Assembly (NCBI RefSeq): GCF_002564045.1
Contig: NZ_PDJK01000002.1
Span: 1,736,001-1,800,000, forward strand
Length of the DNA: 64,000 nucleotides
Direction of reading: 5' to 3'
Source of the DNA: Amycolatopsis sulphurea
Lineage (GTDB): Bacteria; Actinomycetota; Actinomycetes; Mycobacteriales; Pseudonocardiaceae
Shown: piece after piece, positions 25,470 to 32,757 of the stretch
Numbering within the stretch: the first letter of the stretch is position 1
Layout: each line of letters begins with the position of its first letter
The notes under the pieces: model-generated
What the model was told of the DNA's origin: nothing
The model's database searches: none
The model's input: only the letters and a program-made list of their open reading frames with translations
Position numbers and translations under genes: made by a program

Positions 25470-27536
25470 GTGATCGGCATGGCATACATGCACGACATCG
25501 CACACCTCGCCCTGTCCGGCGACGCGGCGTCGGGCATCAGCGGTGAGTCGGCTGCGGCCGGTGAGTCCTCGGTTGTCGCTTCATCAGGTGTCCGGGGCAG
25601 CGCACATGGCGCGTCGGACATTGCGGCAGACCGCGATTCGCCGAGCAGCGGGCAGTCGTCGAAGACTGACCCGGGCAGCGAGCGTCGAACTCCGAGTATT
25701 GCGGCCGAAAACGGTGCGCTGGGCAATTCCGCGGGCAGCGAGCTTTCGCACTCCGCGCCCGGCGACGGTTTACTGCGGCGGCCGCGCCCCTGGGCGGCGC
25801 CGATCGCCCGGCCCGCCGCGCGAATCGCGTTGGCGGGTGGGCTCGCGGTGGCCGGATGGCTGCTCGGGGCCGCGCTGGCACAGCCGAGCGCTTCGGCGGA
25901 CGAGCGACCGTCCGGATCGGACGATCACCCTGCGGCCGCCGCGCCGCATACCGACGGGCAGCGCGCAGCGGCTGCCAGGCCCGCGTCGTCCGGGACGTTG
26001 ACGTGGTCTTCTCCGCCGACCGCGGGACGGACTGGGAACGAGCCCGGCGGTGCGGCAGCTTCGGACCGGGGCTCGCGGAGCGCCACTGCCCCCGGCGCCG
26101 CGGACCGCGGTTCGGGTTCGCATGCCGGTAAGGCCGGTGGGCGGGCCACGGACAGTGCACCCTCGGCGACGCCGGGCGGGAAGCTCGGCACCGCGGACGG
26201 CTCGTACTCCGGCAAACATTCCAGTGCCGGACTGAAGGATCCGGGTGAAGCGCCTGGCACCGGCGGGACGGCGTCCGGCGAGCGGCACGGTAACGGGACC
26301 TCCTCCAGCGGGAAGCACAGCACCGCAGGCACCGCAGGCACCGCAGGCACCGCAGGCACCGCAGGCACCGCAGGCACCGCAGGCACCGCAGGCACCGCAG
26401 GCACCGCAGGCACCGCAGGCACCGCAGGCACCGCAGGCACCGCAGGCACCGACGAGCAAAGCACCACCGCCACCAGCGGACCAGGCGCCACGACCGGCAG
26501 CGAACACAGCGTTGCGGCCACCGGCAAACCGGGCACCGCGACCGGCGGTGAGCAGGAAGCCGCCGCCAACGGCACGCGAGACAGCGGACACGGCACCGCG
26601 GCCGGCGGCGAACAAAACACGACCACCGGCAAGCAGGCCACCGCAGGCAACCGGGAGCAAGACCCCACCGCCAACGGCACCCCTGCCACCCACAGGCAAA
26701 ACCCCACCAGTCACAACGAAACCACGGCCACCGGCAAGCAAACCACGGCCATCGGTCCACAAGGGACCGTGACCGCCGCCGGAAAAGCAGGCGTGTCCGT
26801 CTTACCTTTCCTGGGCAGCGGCGTCGCCGATGCCACCGGCAGTCCGTCGAACGCGAACCCGGATCGCGAGTTCGGCGGACGGGGGCTGCTGGGCGGGGTG
26901 TTCGGCATCGTCGGTCTGCCGTTCGGGAACACGCTCAACGGGCTGCTCGACCACACCCTCAGCACCGTGCACAACGTGGCCGGGATAGCCGCGGCCGCCA
27001 CCGGCCGGGACGGGATCATCGCGCCGTTGCTGCCGTTCGAGGACTTCGCCGGGCGAACCTTGTCCGGTGGGTCGAGCGGGTCGGGCAGCGGCAGTGTCCT
27101 GGTGCTCGCGCCGTCGACGGGGTACGAACGCGGTTCAGCGAGCGTTCCGCAGAACTCCAATGCAGCTGTGACAACACCTGCGACCACGAGCAGCGACGTG
27201 GGTACCGCGTTGCCGTTCGTCATCAAGGACGCGAAGTCGTTCTTCGGCAAGGTCGTGCACGAACCCGTCGAGAAACAGGTCTCGAACGAGCGCACGCACC
27301 TGGCCGGTGGTGGCAACGGTGGCGGGGGCGGATTGCCTGCGGCACCGGGCGCGCCGAGCGCGCCGGTCACCGTCGCCGGACCGGGCTTGGACGGGCCGGG
27401 CGGGGCTCGGCTTCCCTTCGCCGTCGCGGCGGACGGAAACACCGTCACCCAGCTGAAGCTCATCGGCGTCAGCCGGGACCGTGAGGCGGCCGGCGCCGGG
27501 CGGGACGCGGCACTGCCGAACACTTCTCCGGACTGA
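25470..27536 (+). CDS. Low-complexity membrane-associated protein with Thr-Ala-Gly repeats
   Basis: The 688-aa protein is unrecognised. A Ser/Ala/Gly-rich N-terminus is followed by a hydrophobic helix (about 110-132, ARIALAGGLAVAGWLLGAAL) and a signal-like boundary. A long Thr/Gly/Ala/Ser/His-rich region (about 140-445) follows, containing 14 perfect TAG tripeptides encoded by 14 copies of ACCGCAGGC. The C-terminal third has GGVFGIVGLPFGNTLNGLLD and Pro/Gly-rich stretches. It may be a surface or cell-wall-spanning protein. GTG 25470 is chosen; ATG 25479 and 25488 are alternatives. Its low complexity leaves several frames open, so the coding claim rests on the hydrophobic segment and C-terminal part. 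Confidence 0.6.
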   Translation: MIGMAYMHDIAHLALSGDAASGISGESAAAGESSVVASSGVRGSAHGASDIAADRDSPSSGQSSKTDPGSERRTPSIAAENGALGNSAGSELSHSAPGDGLLRRPRPWAAPIARPAARIALAGGLAVAGWLLGAALAQPSASADERPSGSDDHPAAAAPHTDGQRAAAARPASSGTLTWSSPPTAGRTGNEPGGAAASDRGSRSATAPGAADRGSGSHAGKAGGRATDSAPSATPGGKLGTADGSYSGKHSSAGLKDPGEAPGTGGTASGERHGNGTSSSGKHSTAGTAGTAGTAGTAGTAGTAGTAGTAGTAGTAGTAGTAGTAGTDEQSTTATSGPGATTGSEHSVAATGKPGTATGGEQEAAANGTRDSGHGTAAGGEQNTTTGKQATAGNREQDPTANGTPATHRQNPTSHNETTATGKQTTAIGPQGTVTAAGKAGVSVLPFLGSGVADATGSPSNANPDREFGGRGLLGGVFGIVGLPFGNTLNGLLDHTLSTVHNVAGIAAAATGRDGIIAPLLPFEDFAGRTLSGGSSGSGSGSVLVLAPSTGYERGSASVPQNSNAAVTTPATTSSDVGTALPFVIKDAKSFFGKVVHEPVEKQVSNERTHLAGGGNGGGGGLPAAPGAPSAPVTVAGPGLDGPGGARLPFAVAADGNTVTQLKLIGVSRDREAAGAGRDAALPNTSPD
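26322..26447 (+). repeat. Tandem 9-bp repeat, 14 perfect copies
   Basis: The unit ACCGCAGGC is repeated 14 times without a mismatch inside the low-complexity protein gene. It reads Thr-Ala-Gly in frame. A 9-bp unit preserves the reading frame when copies are gained or lost, so length variation between strains is expected. Confidence 0.95.
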
Positions 27537-27746
27537 CCGCCCGAACCGGTCCTCCGGGGAGAGCCACGTCCAGACCAAGATCAACTTCGCGGGATCCACC
27601 GCACCCGGCTTACCCCATCGCCATTCCGTCGCAGGGGCTGATCCATGTCTGTCATCACCACCGCATCCGGCACCGCCACATCCGGCACGACCGGGTCCGT
27701 CAGCAGCGTGCCTGCCACCAGCGTGCCGGTAACCACCACAAAGCTT

Positions 27747-28037
27747 CCCGATCGGCCAACCGCGCCTGGCCGGATCGGGTCCCGGTCCCGGCGCCGCGCT
27801 GCCCCCGTGGCGCCGGGACCCACGGGCGTGCTCCGGAGATCCTTGCTCACCGCGCCGAGCAAGGATCTGCGCCAACCGAAGCCCGCCTGAGCCGTCGGCG
27901 GGGCCCGGCACTTCGAGGGGCTGTGCCGGGATCCCGCCGCGGCGTCCGCTCCACCGCGAGCGGACGAACAGCCGGTGCGCCGGGTGTGACCGCCACTCTC
28001 CCTGGGGTGGCCGGACCGTCCGGTGCACCGGCTGTTC
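27747..28037. ncRNA. Array of six consecutive strong hairpins
   Basis: Six nearly perfect stem-loops follow each other between convergent genes: 27747-27779, 27784-27820 (12-bp stem), 27837-27868 (12-bp stem), 27897-27938, 27943-27966 (8-bp stem) and 27966-28037 (13-bp outer stem with inner structure). Hairpins 1 and 3 have different stems but the same 8-nt loop ACCGCGCC, and hairpin 5 has the loop CCACCGCG. The shared loop argues against simple terminators only. Neither a poly-U tract nor a coding frame with family resemblance is seen. This may be a structured RNA, a terminator array or a protein-binding site. Confidence 0.45.
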
Positions 28038-29485
28038 TACGTCACCGGCACGTGCACCGCGGGCACGTCCGCGCAGCCGCGCACCGAAGCCGCCGCTGCG
28101 GCGACCCGGCGCACCGCCTCCGGCAACTGCTCCCGCGGCAGGCCGAACGGCAGCCGCAACCACCGTTCCAGCCCACCGTGCACGCCGAACCGCGAGCCGG
28201 GCGCCAGCTGCACGCCGTGGTTCGCGGCGGACACCGCGAGGCGGGTGCTCATCGGCTCGGGCAGCCGGCACCACAACGACAATCCGCCCGGCGGCACCTG
28301 GAAAGTCCACTCAGGACAGTGTGTGCGCAGCTCCGTGATCAGGGTGTCCCGCTGTGCGGCAAGCTCGGTGCGGCGCTGGGCGAGTGCGGCGTAACCCTCC
28401 GGCTCCAGCAGTTCCGCCAGTACCAGCTGCTCGAACACCGGGGCGCCGAGGTCGACCGCGAACCGCGGCGACAGCAGGCGGTCCAGCAGTTCGCTCGACG
28501 CGCGGATCCAGCCCAGCCGCAGCCCGCCCCACTGCGATTTGGCCGCCGATCCGACGGTGAGCACCAGATCCCCGCCGAACGCGGCCAACGGCGGCGGCCC
28601 GTGCCGCGGATCGCCCTCGTAATCCAGCTCTACCAACGATTCGTCGGCCACGACCGGGGTGCGAGAGCGGGCGAGCAGGCCACCGAGACGTTCCCGGCCG
28701 GCGGCGTCCAGCCGGAGGCCGGTCGGGTTCTGGAAGTCCACGACGAGGTACCCGAACCGCGGCGCGGCCTGACGCAGCGCGGCCTCGATCCCGGCCGGAT
28801 CCCAGCCACGGACCGGATCCACCGCCACCGGCACGGGCAACGCGTGCGAGGCGCGCACGGCGTCGATCGCGTTCGGATACGTCGGCTGCTCCATCAGCAC
28901 GCGATCGCCCGGCCCGGTCAGCATGCGCAGGCACAGCACGAAAGCCGAGTACGCCCCGGAGGTCACCATGATCTGGTCCGGCGTGGTCGGCAGGCCACGG
29001 GCCGTGTACCGCTCGGCGATCCGCTCGCGCAGCCCCGGCAGGCCACCGGTGTGATAGCCGTTGCCGCCGACGTGCTCGGCCAGCTCCCACCGGGCCGCTT
29101 CGACCGCCGCCATCATCCCGGGCAACGCCGGCGGCGCCGCCCGTGCTAGATCGAGCAGGTCCGCACGGGTGCGTGGCCCCGAATCCCGGTGGCCGGCGCG
29201 GGCGACCCAGGTGCCCGCCCCGCGGCGGCTGGCGAGCAGCCCGTCCTCCCGCAACCGGTCCAATGCCGCGCCGATCAGCGTGCGGCTGACCCCGAGCGTG
29301 TCCGCCAGCTCGCGCTCCGCGGGCAGCCGGGTACCGATCGGGAGCTGCCCGTCGAGCACGTGCAGCTCGACGGCGGCGGCGAGGTCGGCGGCGCCCTGCC
29401 GGGCACCACGACGGCGCCACTCCCCCAGCAAGGTGGCCAATCTCGGGCCGGAAATCCGGCTGCCCAGCGGTATCTGCGGATCCAT
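28037..29485 (-). CDS. MocR/PdxR-type GntR regulator with aminotransferase domain (YczR-like)
   Basis: The 482-aa protein has an N-terminal winged-helix GntR domain (LHVLDGQLPIGTRLPAEREL, LGVSRTLIGAALDRLREDG). It joins a fold-type I aminotransferase domain with the PLP lysine K316 in GSAAKSQWGGLRLGW and the motif FQNPTGLRLD. Such regulators use PLP or substrate adducts as effectors. Divergence from a YczE-type membrane protein gene matches the YczR-YczE pair described in MocR families. ATG 29485 is the start of the wHTH; the frame is open further upstream without homology. Confidence 0.9.
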   Translation of the reverse strand: MDPQIPLGSRISGPRLATLLGEWRRRGARQGAADLAAAVELHVLDGQLPIGTRLPAERELADTLGVSRTLIGAALDRLREDGLLASRRGAGTWVARAGHRDSGPRTRADLLDLARAAPPALPGMMAAVEAARWELAEHVGGNGYHTGGLPGLRERIAERYTARGLPTTPDQIMVTSGAYSAFVLCLRMLTGPGDRVLMEQPTYPNAIDAVRASHALPVPVAVDPVRGWDPAGIEAALRQAAPRFGYLVVDFQNPTGLRLDAAGRERLGGLLARSRTPVVADESLVELDYEGDPRHGPPPLAAFGGDLVLTVGSAAKSQWGGLRLGWIRASSELLDRLLSPRFAVDLGAPVFEQLVLAELLEPEGYAALAQRRTELAAQRDTLITELRTHCPEWTFQVPPGGLSLWCRLPEPMSTRLAVSAANHGVQLAPGSRFGVHGGLERWLRLPFGLPREQLPEAVRRVAAAAASVRGCADVPAVHVPVT

Positions 29486-29487
29486 CA

Positions 29488-29536
29488 GGCCAATTATCCC
29501 GTATTGGCCATGGTTTACCAGGCCAATACGGCCAAT
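29488..29536. promoter_or_regulatory. MocR operator: four GGCCAAT half-sites
   Basis: GGCCAAT occurs at 29488-29494, inverted (ATTGGCC) at 29503-29509, and directly repeated at 29521-29527 and 29530-29536. These fill nearly all of the 60-bp region between the regulator and the yczE-like gene. Mixed direct and inverted half-sites are typical of MocR proteins. Control of both divergent genes is inferred. Confidence 0.7.
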
Positions 29537-29545
29537 AGTGCAGAA

Positions 29546-30178
29546 GTGGCAGTCACCGATCTCAGTCCGCTCAGCCTCCGCCGGGCCCCGCTGCGCCGGG
29601 GCGGGCAACTGCTCGCCGGGCTCGCCCTCTACGGCACCAGCATGGCCATGCTCACCCGCGCCCACCTCGGCCTCGACCCGTGGGACGTGCTGCACGAGGG
29701 CCTGACCAAGCTCACCGGCCTGAGCTTCGGCGTGGTCACCGCCATCGCGTCGGTGTTCGTGCTGCTGCTGTGGATCCCGCTACGGCAGCGGCCGGGCGTC
29801 GGCACGATCGCCAACATCCTGGTGATCTCGGTGACCGTGGACGCGGTCCGGGCGATCCTGCCGGACCAGCACGTGCTCGGCTGGCAGATCCTGCTGCTGG
29901 CCGGCGGGGTCGGGCTCAACGCGGTCGCCACCGCGGTCTACGTCGGCACCCGGCTCGGCCCGGGACCCCGCGACGGGCTGATGACCGGCCTCACCGCCCG
30001 CACCGGCCGGTCGGTCCGCCTGGTGCGCACCGGAATCGAGGTCACCGTGCTGGCCGCCGGCTGGCTGCTCGGCGGTACGGCAGGCATCGGCACCGTGCTT
30101 TACGCACTGTCCATCGGCCCGCTCACCCAAGCTCTGCTGCCGCTGGTCACCTGGCGTCCGGCGGTAGGAAGGCTGTGA
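29546..30178 (+). CDS. YczE-family membrane protein
   Basis: The 210-aa membrane protein of about five or six helices belongs to the YczE/YitT-like family: GLALYGTSMAMLTRAHLGLD, PWDVLHEGLTKLTGLSFGV, GTRLGPGPRDGLMTGL. It is controlled, by inference, by the divergent MocR regulator. Transport of a pyridoxal-related or amino compound has been suggested for the pair but is not shown here. Start GTG 29546; its TGA lies inside a family A palindrome. Confidence 0.85.
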   Translation: MAVTDLSPLSLRRAPLRRGGQLLAGLALYGTSMAMLTRAHLGLDPWDVLHEGLTKLTGLSFGVVTAIASVFVLLLWIPLRQRPGVGTIANILVISVTVDAVRAILPDQHVLGWQILLLAGGVGLNAVATAVYVGTRLGPGPRDGLMTGLTARTGRSVRLVRTGIEVTVLAAGWLLGGTAGIGTVLYALSIGPLTQALLPLVTWRPAVGRL

Positions 30179-30196
30179 AGGGTCCCTTCACAGCCT
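30169..30196. repeat. Family A palindrome containing the yczE stop codon
   Basis: AAGGCTGTGAAGGG then TCCCTTCACAGCCT form a hairpin that includes the TGA at 30176-30178. It is a terminator-like arrangement like that at 3589-3609. Confidence 0.75.
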
Positions 30197-30204
30197 CAGC
30201 GTCC

Positions 30205-30391
30205 AGGGTCCCGGCAAAGTCGGTCGAGGACCCGTGTGTTCGAGACGCGCGACCACCTCGCGGTGTGCGCCAGACCTGTCTCAAGTCCGTGAAGGGGTCC
30301 TTCACAGACTCAGAGTCCGTGAAGGGGCCCTTCACGGACCTCCGCAGCCTGCGCAGGGGCCCCTCGCACCGACTTTGCCGACACCCTGGAA
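30205..30391. mobile_element. MITE-like element, copy 3 (internally shortened)
   Basis: The 187-bp element has ends AGGGTCCCGGCAAAGTCGGT and ACCGACTTTGCCGACACCC and is flanked by the 9-bp direct repeat TCAGCGTCC (30196-30204 and 30392-30400). Compared with the 268-bp copy at 14908 it lacks an internal block containing AGAGCCGTGGCTGCC but keeps GACCACCTCGCGGTGTGCGC and a double family A palindrome at about 30284-30340. Confidence 0.68.
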
Positions 30392-30434
30392 TCAGCGTCC
30401 GTGAAGAGTCCCTGCACAGCCCGAACGGGAGTCA

Positions 30435-30971
30435 CTAGCCCGCCTGCGCGATCGCACGGCGCAGGACCGAGTAGTCGATCCCGCGCGTGGCCAGGAAATC
30501 CGCCACCGGCCCGCGCTGGCGAACGAGAGCGAGCAGCAGGTGTTCCGGCCCGAGACTCTTGCCGCCCAGCTCGCTCACCTCGCGCAGGCTCAGCTCCAGC
30601 ACCCGCTTCGCGTCCGAGGTGAACGGGAGGTGGTTGCGCCGGGAGCGCCGGGCGCCGGCGGCGAGCGCACCCGGCCCGTGGGTCTCCTCGACAGCGGCCA
30701 CGATCCGGTCGACGTCGATACCCAGCTCGGTCAGCGCTTCGGCGTCCGCATCGCTGATGCCGCCCCGGCGTTTGATCCGCCCGAGTTCGGCGTACACGTC
30801 GTCCTTGGCCACGCCGAGCTGCTCCAGCAGCCGTACCGCGCCGCCGTCCGGCGCCCGCACCAGACCGGCGAAGACCGCCTGCGCGGAAATCTCGTGCGCC
30901 CCCGCCTCGTGCGCGGCTTCCTGCGCTGCCACCACTGCCATCCGGGCGTCCGCGGTGAACCGTTCGAACAT
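30435..30971 (-). CDS. Clp N-terminal domain protein (ClpC2-like, split form)
   Basis: The 178-aa protein consists of two Clp N-terminal repeats: FERFTADARMAVVAAQEAAH with ISAQAVFAGLVRAPDGGAV, and LPFTSDAKRVLELSLREVSE with LGPEHLLLALVRQRGPVADF. There is no AAA+ module, so it is not a chaperone ATPase. Its start overlaps the stop of the upstream HTH gene (TGATG). Together they match the fused protein at 44394-45122 and the general design of mycobacterial ClpC2. It is inferred to bind ClpC substrates or Clp-directed antibiotics and to control its own promoter through the HTH partner. Confidence 0.87.
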   Translation of the reverse strand: MFERFTADARMAVVAAQEAAHEAGAHEISAQAVFAGLVRAPDGGAVRLLEQLGVAKDDVYAELGRIKRRGGISDADAEALTELGIDVDRIVAAVEETHGPGALAAGARRSRRNHLPFTSDAKRVLELSLREVSELGGKSLGPEHLLLALVRQRGPVADFLATRGIDYSVLRRAIAQAG

Positions 30972-31180
30972 CAGTGCCTCCCGTACTTCTTGTGCACGGC
31001 CTGTCTGCTGACCCCCAGCTCGGCCGCGATCTCCTGCCAAGACCAGCCGTGCGTCCGCGCGCTGCGCACCTGCACGACCTCCAATTGCTCCAACAGCCGC
31101 CGCAGTGCCGCCACCGCACGCAACCCGACTCGCGGGTCACGGTCGCCGGCGCGGGCGGCCAGGTCCGTTGCTTCCGTCAT
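30971..31180 (-). CDS. Small helix-turn-helix protein, partner of the Clp-N protein
   Basis: The 69-aa protein is an HTH with an N-terminal helix. The HTH reads GWSWQEIAAELGVSRQAVHKK, close to the segment GASWTDIGASMGVTKQAAQK in the fused paralogue at 45.0 kb. It overlaps the Clp-N gene by TGATG, so the two are co-translated. Immediately upstream lie two GTCAAC..GTTGAC palindromes, the likely operators. It is divergent from the PP2C-like gene. Confidence 0.85.
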   Translation of the reverse strand: MTEATDLAARAGDRDPRVGLRAVAALRRLLEQLEVVQVRSARTHGWSWQEIAAELGVSRQAVHKKYGRH

Positions 31181-31183
31181 GCC

Positions 31184-31227
31184 GTCAATCTAGGTTGACA
31201 CTCGCCCTGATGTCAACCCTGGTTGAC
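31184..31227. promoter_or_regulatory. Paired operators of the split HTH/Clp-N locus
   Basis: GTCAATCTAGGTTGAC (31184-31199, one mismatch) and GTCAACCCTGGTTGAC (31212-31227, perfect 7-2-7) lie between the HTH gene and the PP2C-like gene. Their centres are 28 bp apart, the same as at the fused paralogue. They probably bind the HTH protein and control both directions. Confidence 0.75.
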
Positions 31228-31251
31228 AGGGTGAGCGAGTACCGTCGCCGC

Positions 31252-32013
31252 ATGCCCGAGATCTCCATTGCCGAGCGGGCCGGGGTCGGTGCGGACGGCC
31301 GGCCCCGCCCTACCGAGGACCAGGTGGCGGTGCTCGACCACGCCGTGCTCGTACTGGACGGCGCGACCTCGCCGAGCCCCGAGCTGCCGCCCGGCGGCTG
31401 GTACGCGGAGCTGCTCGTGCGGCAGCTCGCCGGGGAACTGCGTGCCCGGCCGCACGAAGACCTCGGCGTCGCACTGGCGACCGCGATCGGCTCGGTGGTC
31501 AAGGAACACGGGCTGGTGCCCGGCCGGTCCCCGTCCAGCACGGTGTCCATGCTGCGCTGGGATGAGTCCGAAGTGGAGGTTCTGGTGCTCGCCGACAGCC
31601 CGGTGGTCGGCTTCGGACGATTCGGCACCGACGCTGTCTCCGACGACAGGCTGGTGTCCCTTCGCGACAGTGGGCTGCTGCAGACCGGCGCAGACGTACG
31701 CCGTCAGCGAAACGCCGAAGGCGGGTTCTGGGTCGCCGAAGCCGAGCCCGCAGCAGCGTACAAGGCGGTACGCCGGGTATGGCCGCGCGCGGACGTCGAC
31801 GCGGTACTGATCGCCACCGACGGAGTGTCGATCGGCGTCGACGAGTACCAGCTTTTCGACTGGCAGGGGGTCTTGCAGCGGGCGCGCGGGGCCGGTCCCG
31901 AAGCCGTACTGGACGCGGTGCGCGAAGCGGAAGAACAGGACGCAGACTGCGTACGCTGGCGTCGCGCGAAGCGGCACGACGATCAGGTGCTCGTCCTCGC
32001 GGACTTCGAATAG
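31252..32013 (+). CDS. PP2C-like protein phosphatase domain protein
   Basis: The 253-aa protein has the PP2C (PPM) core: ISIAERAGVGADGRPRPTED, VAVLDHAVLVLDGATSPSPE with the metal-site Asp in the DGATS motif (family: DGVGG), VLVLADSPVVGFG, then VDAVLIATDGVSIGVDEY and a late aspartate in KRHDDQVLVLADFE. The Asp positions support a metal-dependent phosphatase, though divergent. ATG 31252 is chosen; GTG 31231 and ATG 31210 lie within or next to the operator. It is divergent from the HTH/Clp-N genes and probably shares their operator. Confidence 0.75.
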   Translation: MPEISIAERAGVGADGRPRPTEDQVAVLDHAVLVLDGATSPSPELPPGGWYAELLVRQLAGELRARPHEDLGVALATAIGSVVKEHGLVPGRSPSSTVSMLRWDESEVEVLVLADSPVVGFGRFGTDAVSDDRLVSLRDSGLLQTGADVRRQRNAEGGFWVAEAEPAAAYKAVRRVWPRADVDAVLIATDGVSIGVDEYQLFDWQGVLQRARGAGPEAVLDAVREAEEQDADCVRWRRAKRHDDQVLVLADFE

Positions 32014-32073
32014 GGGTCCAGTTCAGGGTTTTCCCTGATCACGCGAAGCCGCGGAACCGGGACGATATCCCGC

Positions 32074-32757
32074 ATGGGGAACCTGCTGGGGGTCCGGGCC
32101 TGGCGCCTGGCCGCGTTCACAGCCATCACCTGGGCGTTGTTCACGATCACCGTGCTGCACCTCGTCAGCTCGCGCGATCCGCTCTACGACACGCTTTCCA
32201 GCTACACGATCACCGACCACGGGGAGGGGATGCTCGGCGCGAGCGTGCTCTCGCTGTCCGTCGGCTCGGTCGCCGTGTTCGGCGCGCTGGCCTCCGCCGG
32301 GGTGCCGATGACCCGCAGTACGAGACTGCTGCTCGCGTTGTGGGCGCTGGGATTGGCGGCGGCCGCGTTGTTCCCCGCCAGCTATCCCGAAAGCCCGCGG
32401 CCGGTGAGCGGAGAAATCCACCTCTACTCATGCCTGATCGCGTTCGCGAGCCTGCCCGGCGCCGCGATCGGCATGCTGGATCCGTTGCGCGGCACGGCGG
32501 AACGCGCGCTCGTGGTGCGGTGGCTGCGTTTCGGGCTGGGGTCGGTGGTGCTGTTCGGGGTGAGCTATCTGTTCGTGCGGCTGGACGAAGCGGGCGTCGC
32601 CCCGTTCCATGTGCTCACCGAAGTGCTGCCGGTCGGCCTCACCCAGCGGCTCACTCTCCTCGCCGACGTCGTCTTGCTGCTGGTGCTGATCCGGATCGCG
32701 GTGCGGACCGAATCGACCCGCGCCGAACTCGCCCTCAGTCCCGCATTGCGGCCGTGA
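32074..32757 (+). CDS. DUF998 membrane protein
   Basis: The 227-aa protein has about six transmembrane helices (LAAFTAITWALFTITVLHLV, SVLSLSVGSVAVFGALASAG and others) and the DUF998 motifs LSSYTITDHGEG and LFPASYPESPRPVSGEIHLY. The function is unknown. Its 3' end overlaps the convergent deaminase-like gene by 23 bp, so each mRNA has an antisense tail. Confidence 0.85.
   Translation: MGNLLGVRAWRLAAFTAITWALFTITVLHLVSSRDPLYDTLSSYTITDHGEGMLGASVLSLSVGSVAVFGALASAGVPMTRSTRLLLALWALGLAAAALFPASYPESPRPVSGEIHLYSCLIAFASLPGAAIGMLDPLRGTAERALVVRWLRFGLGSVVLFGVSYLFVRLDEAGVAPFHVLTEVLPVGLTQRLTLLADVVLLLVLIRIAVRTESTRAELALSPALRP

Noticed and set aside
25537..26760. Minus-strand frame of 407 codons with Cys/Arg/Leu-rich repeats
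   Set aside because: It is a frame shadow of the GC-rich 9-bp tandem repeat in the plus-strand gene; the composition is implausible for a protein.
27645..27890. Possible 81-aa ORF over the hairpin region
   Set aside because: The Thr/Ser/Arg-rich product has no domain, and strong hairpins explain the sequence better.
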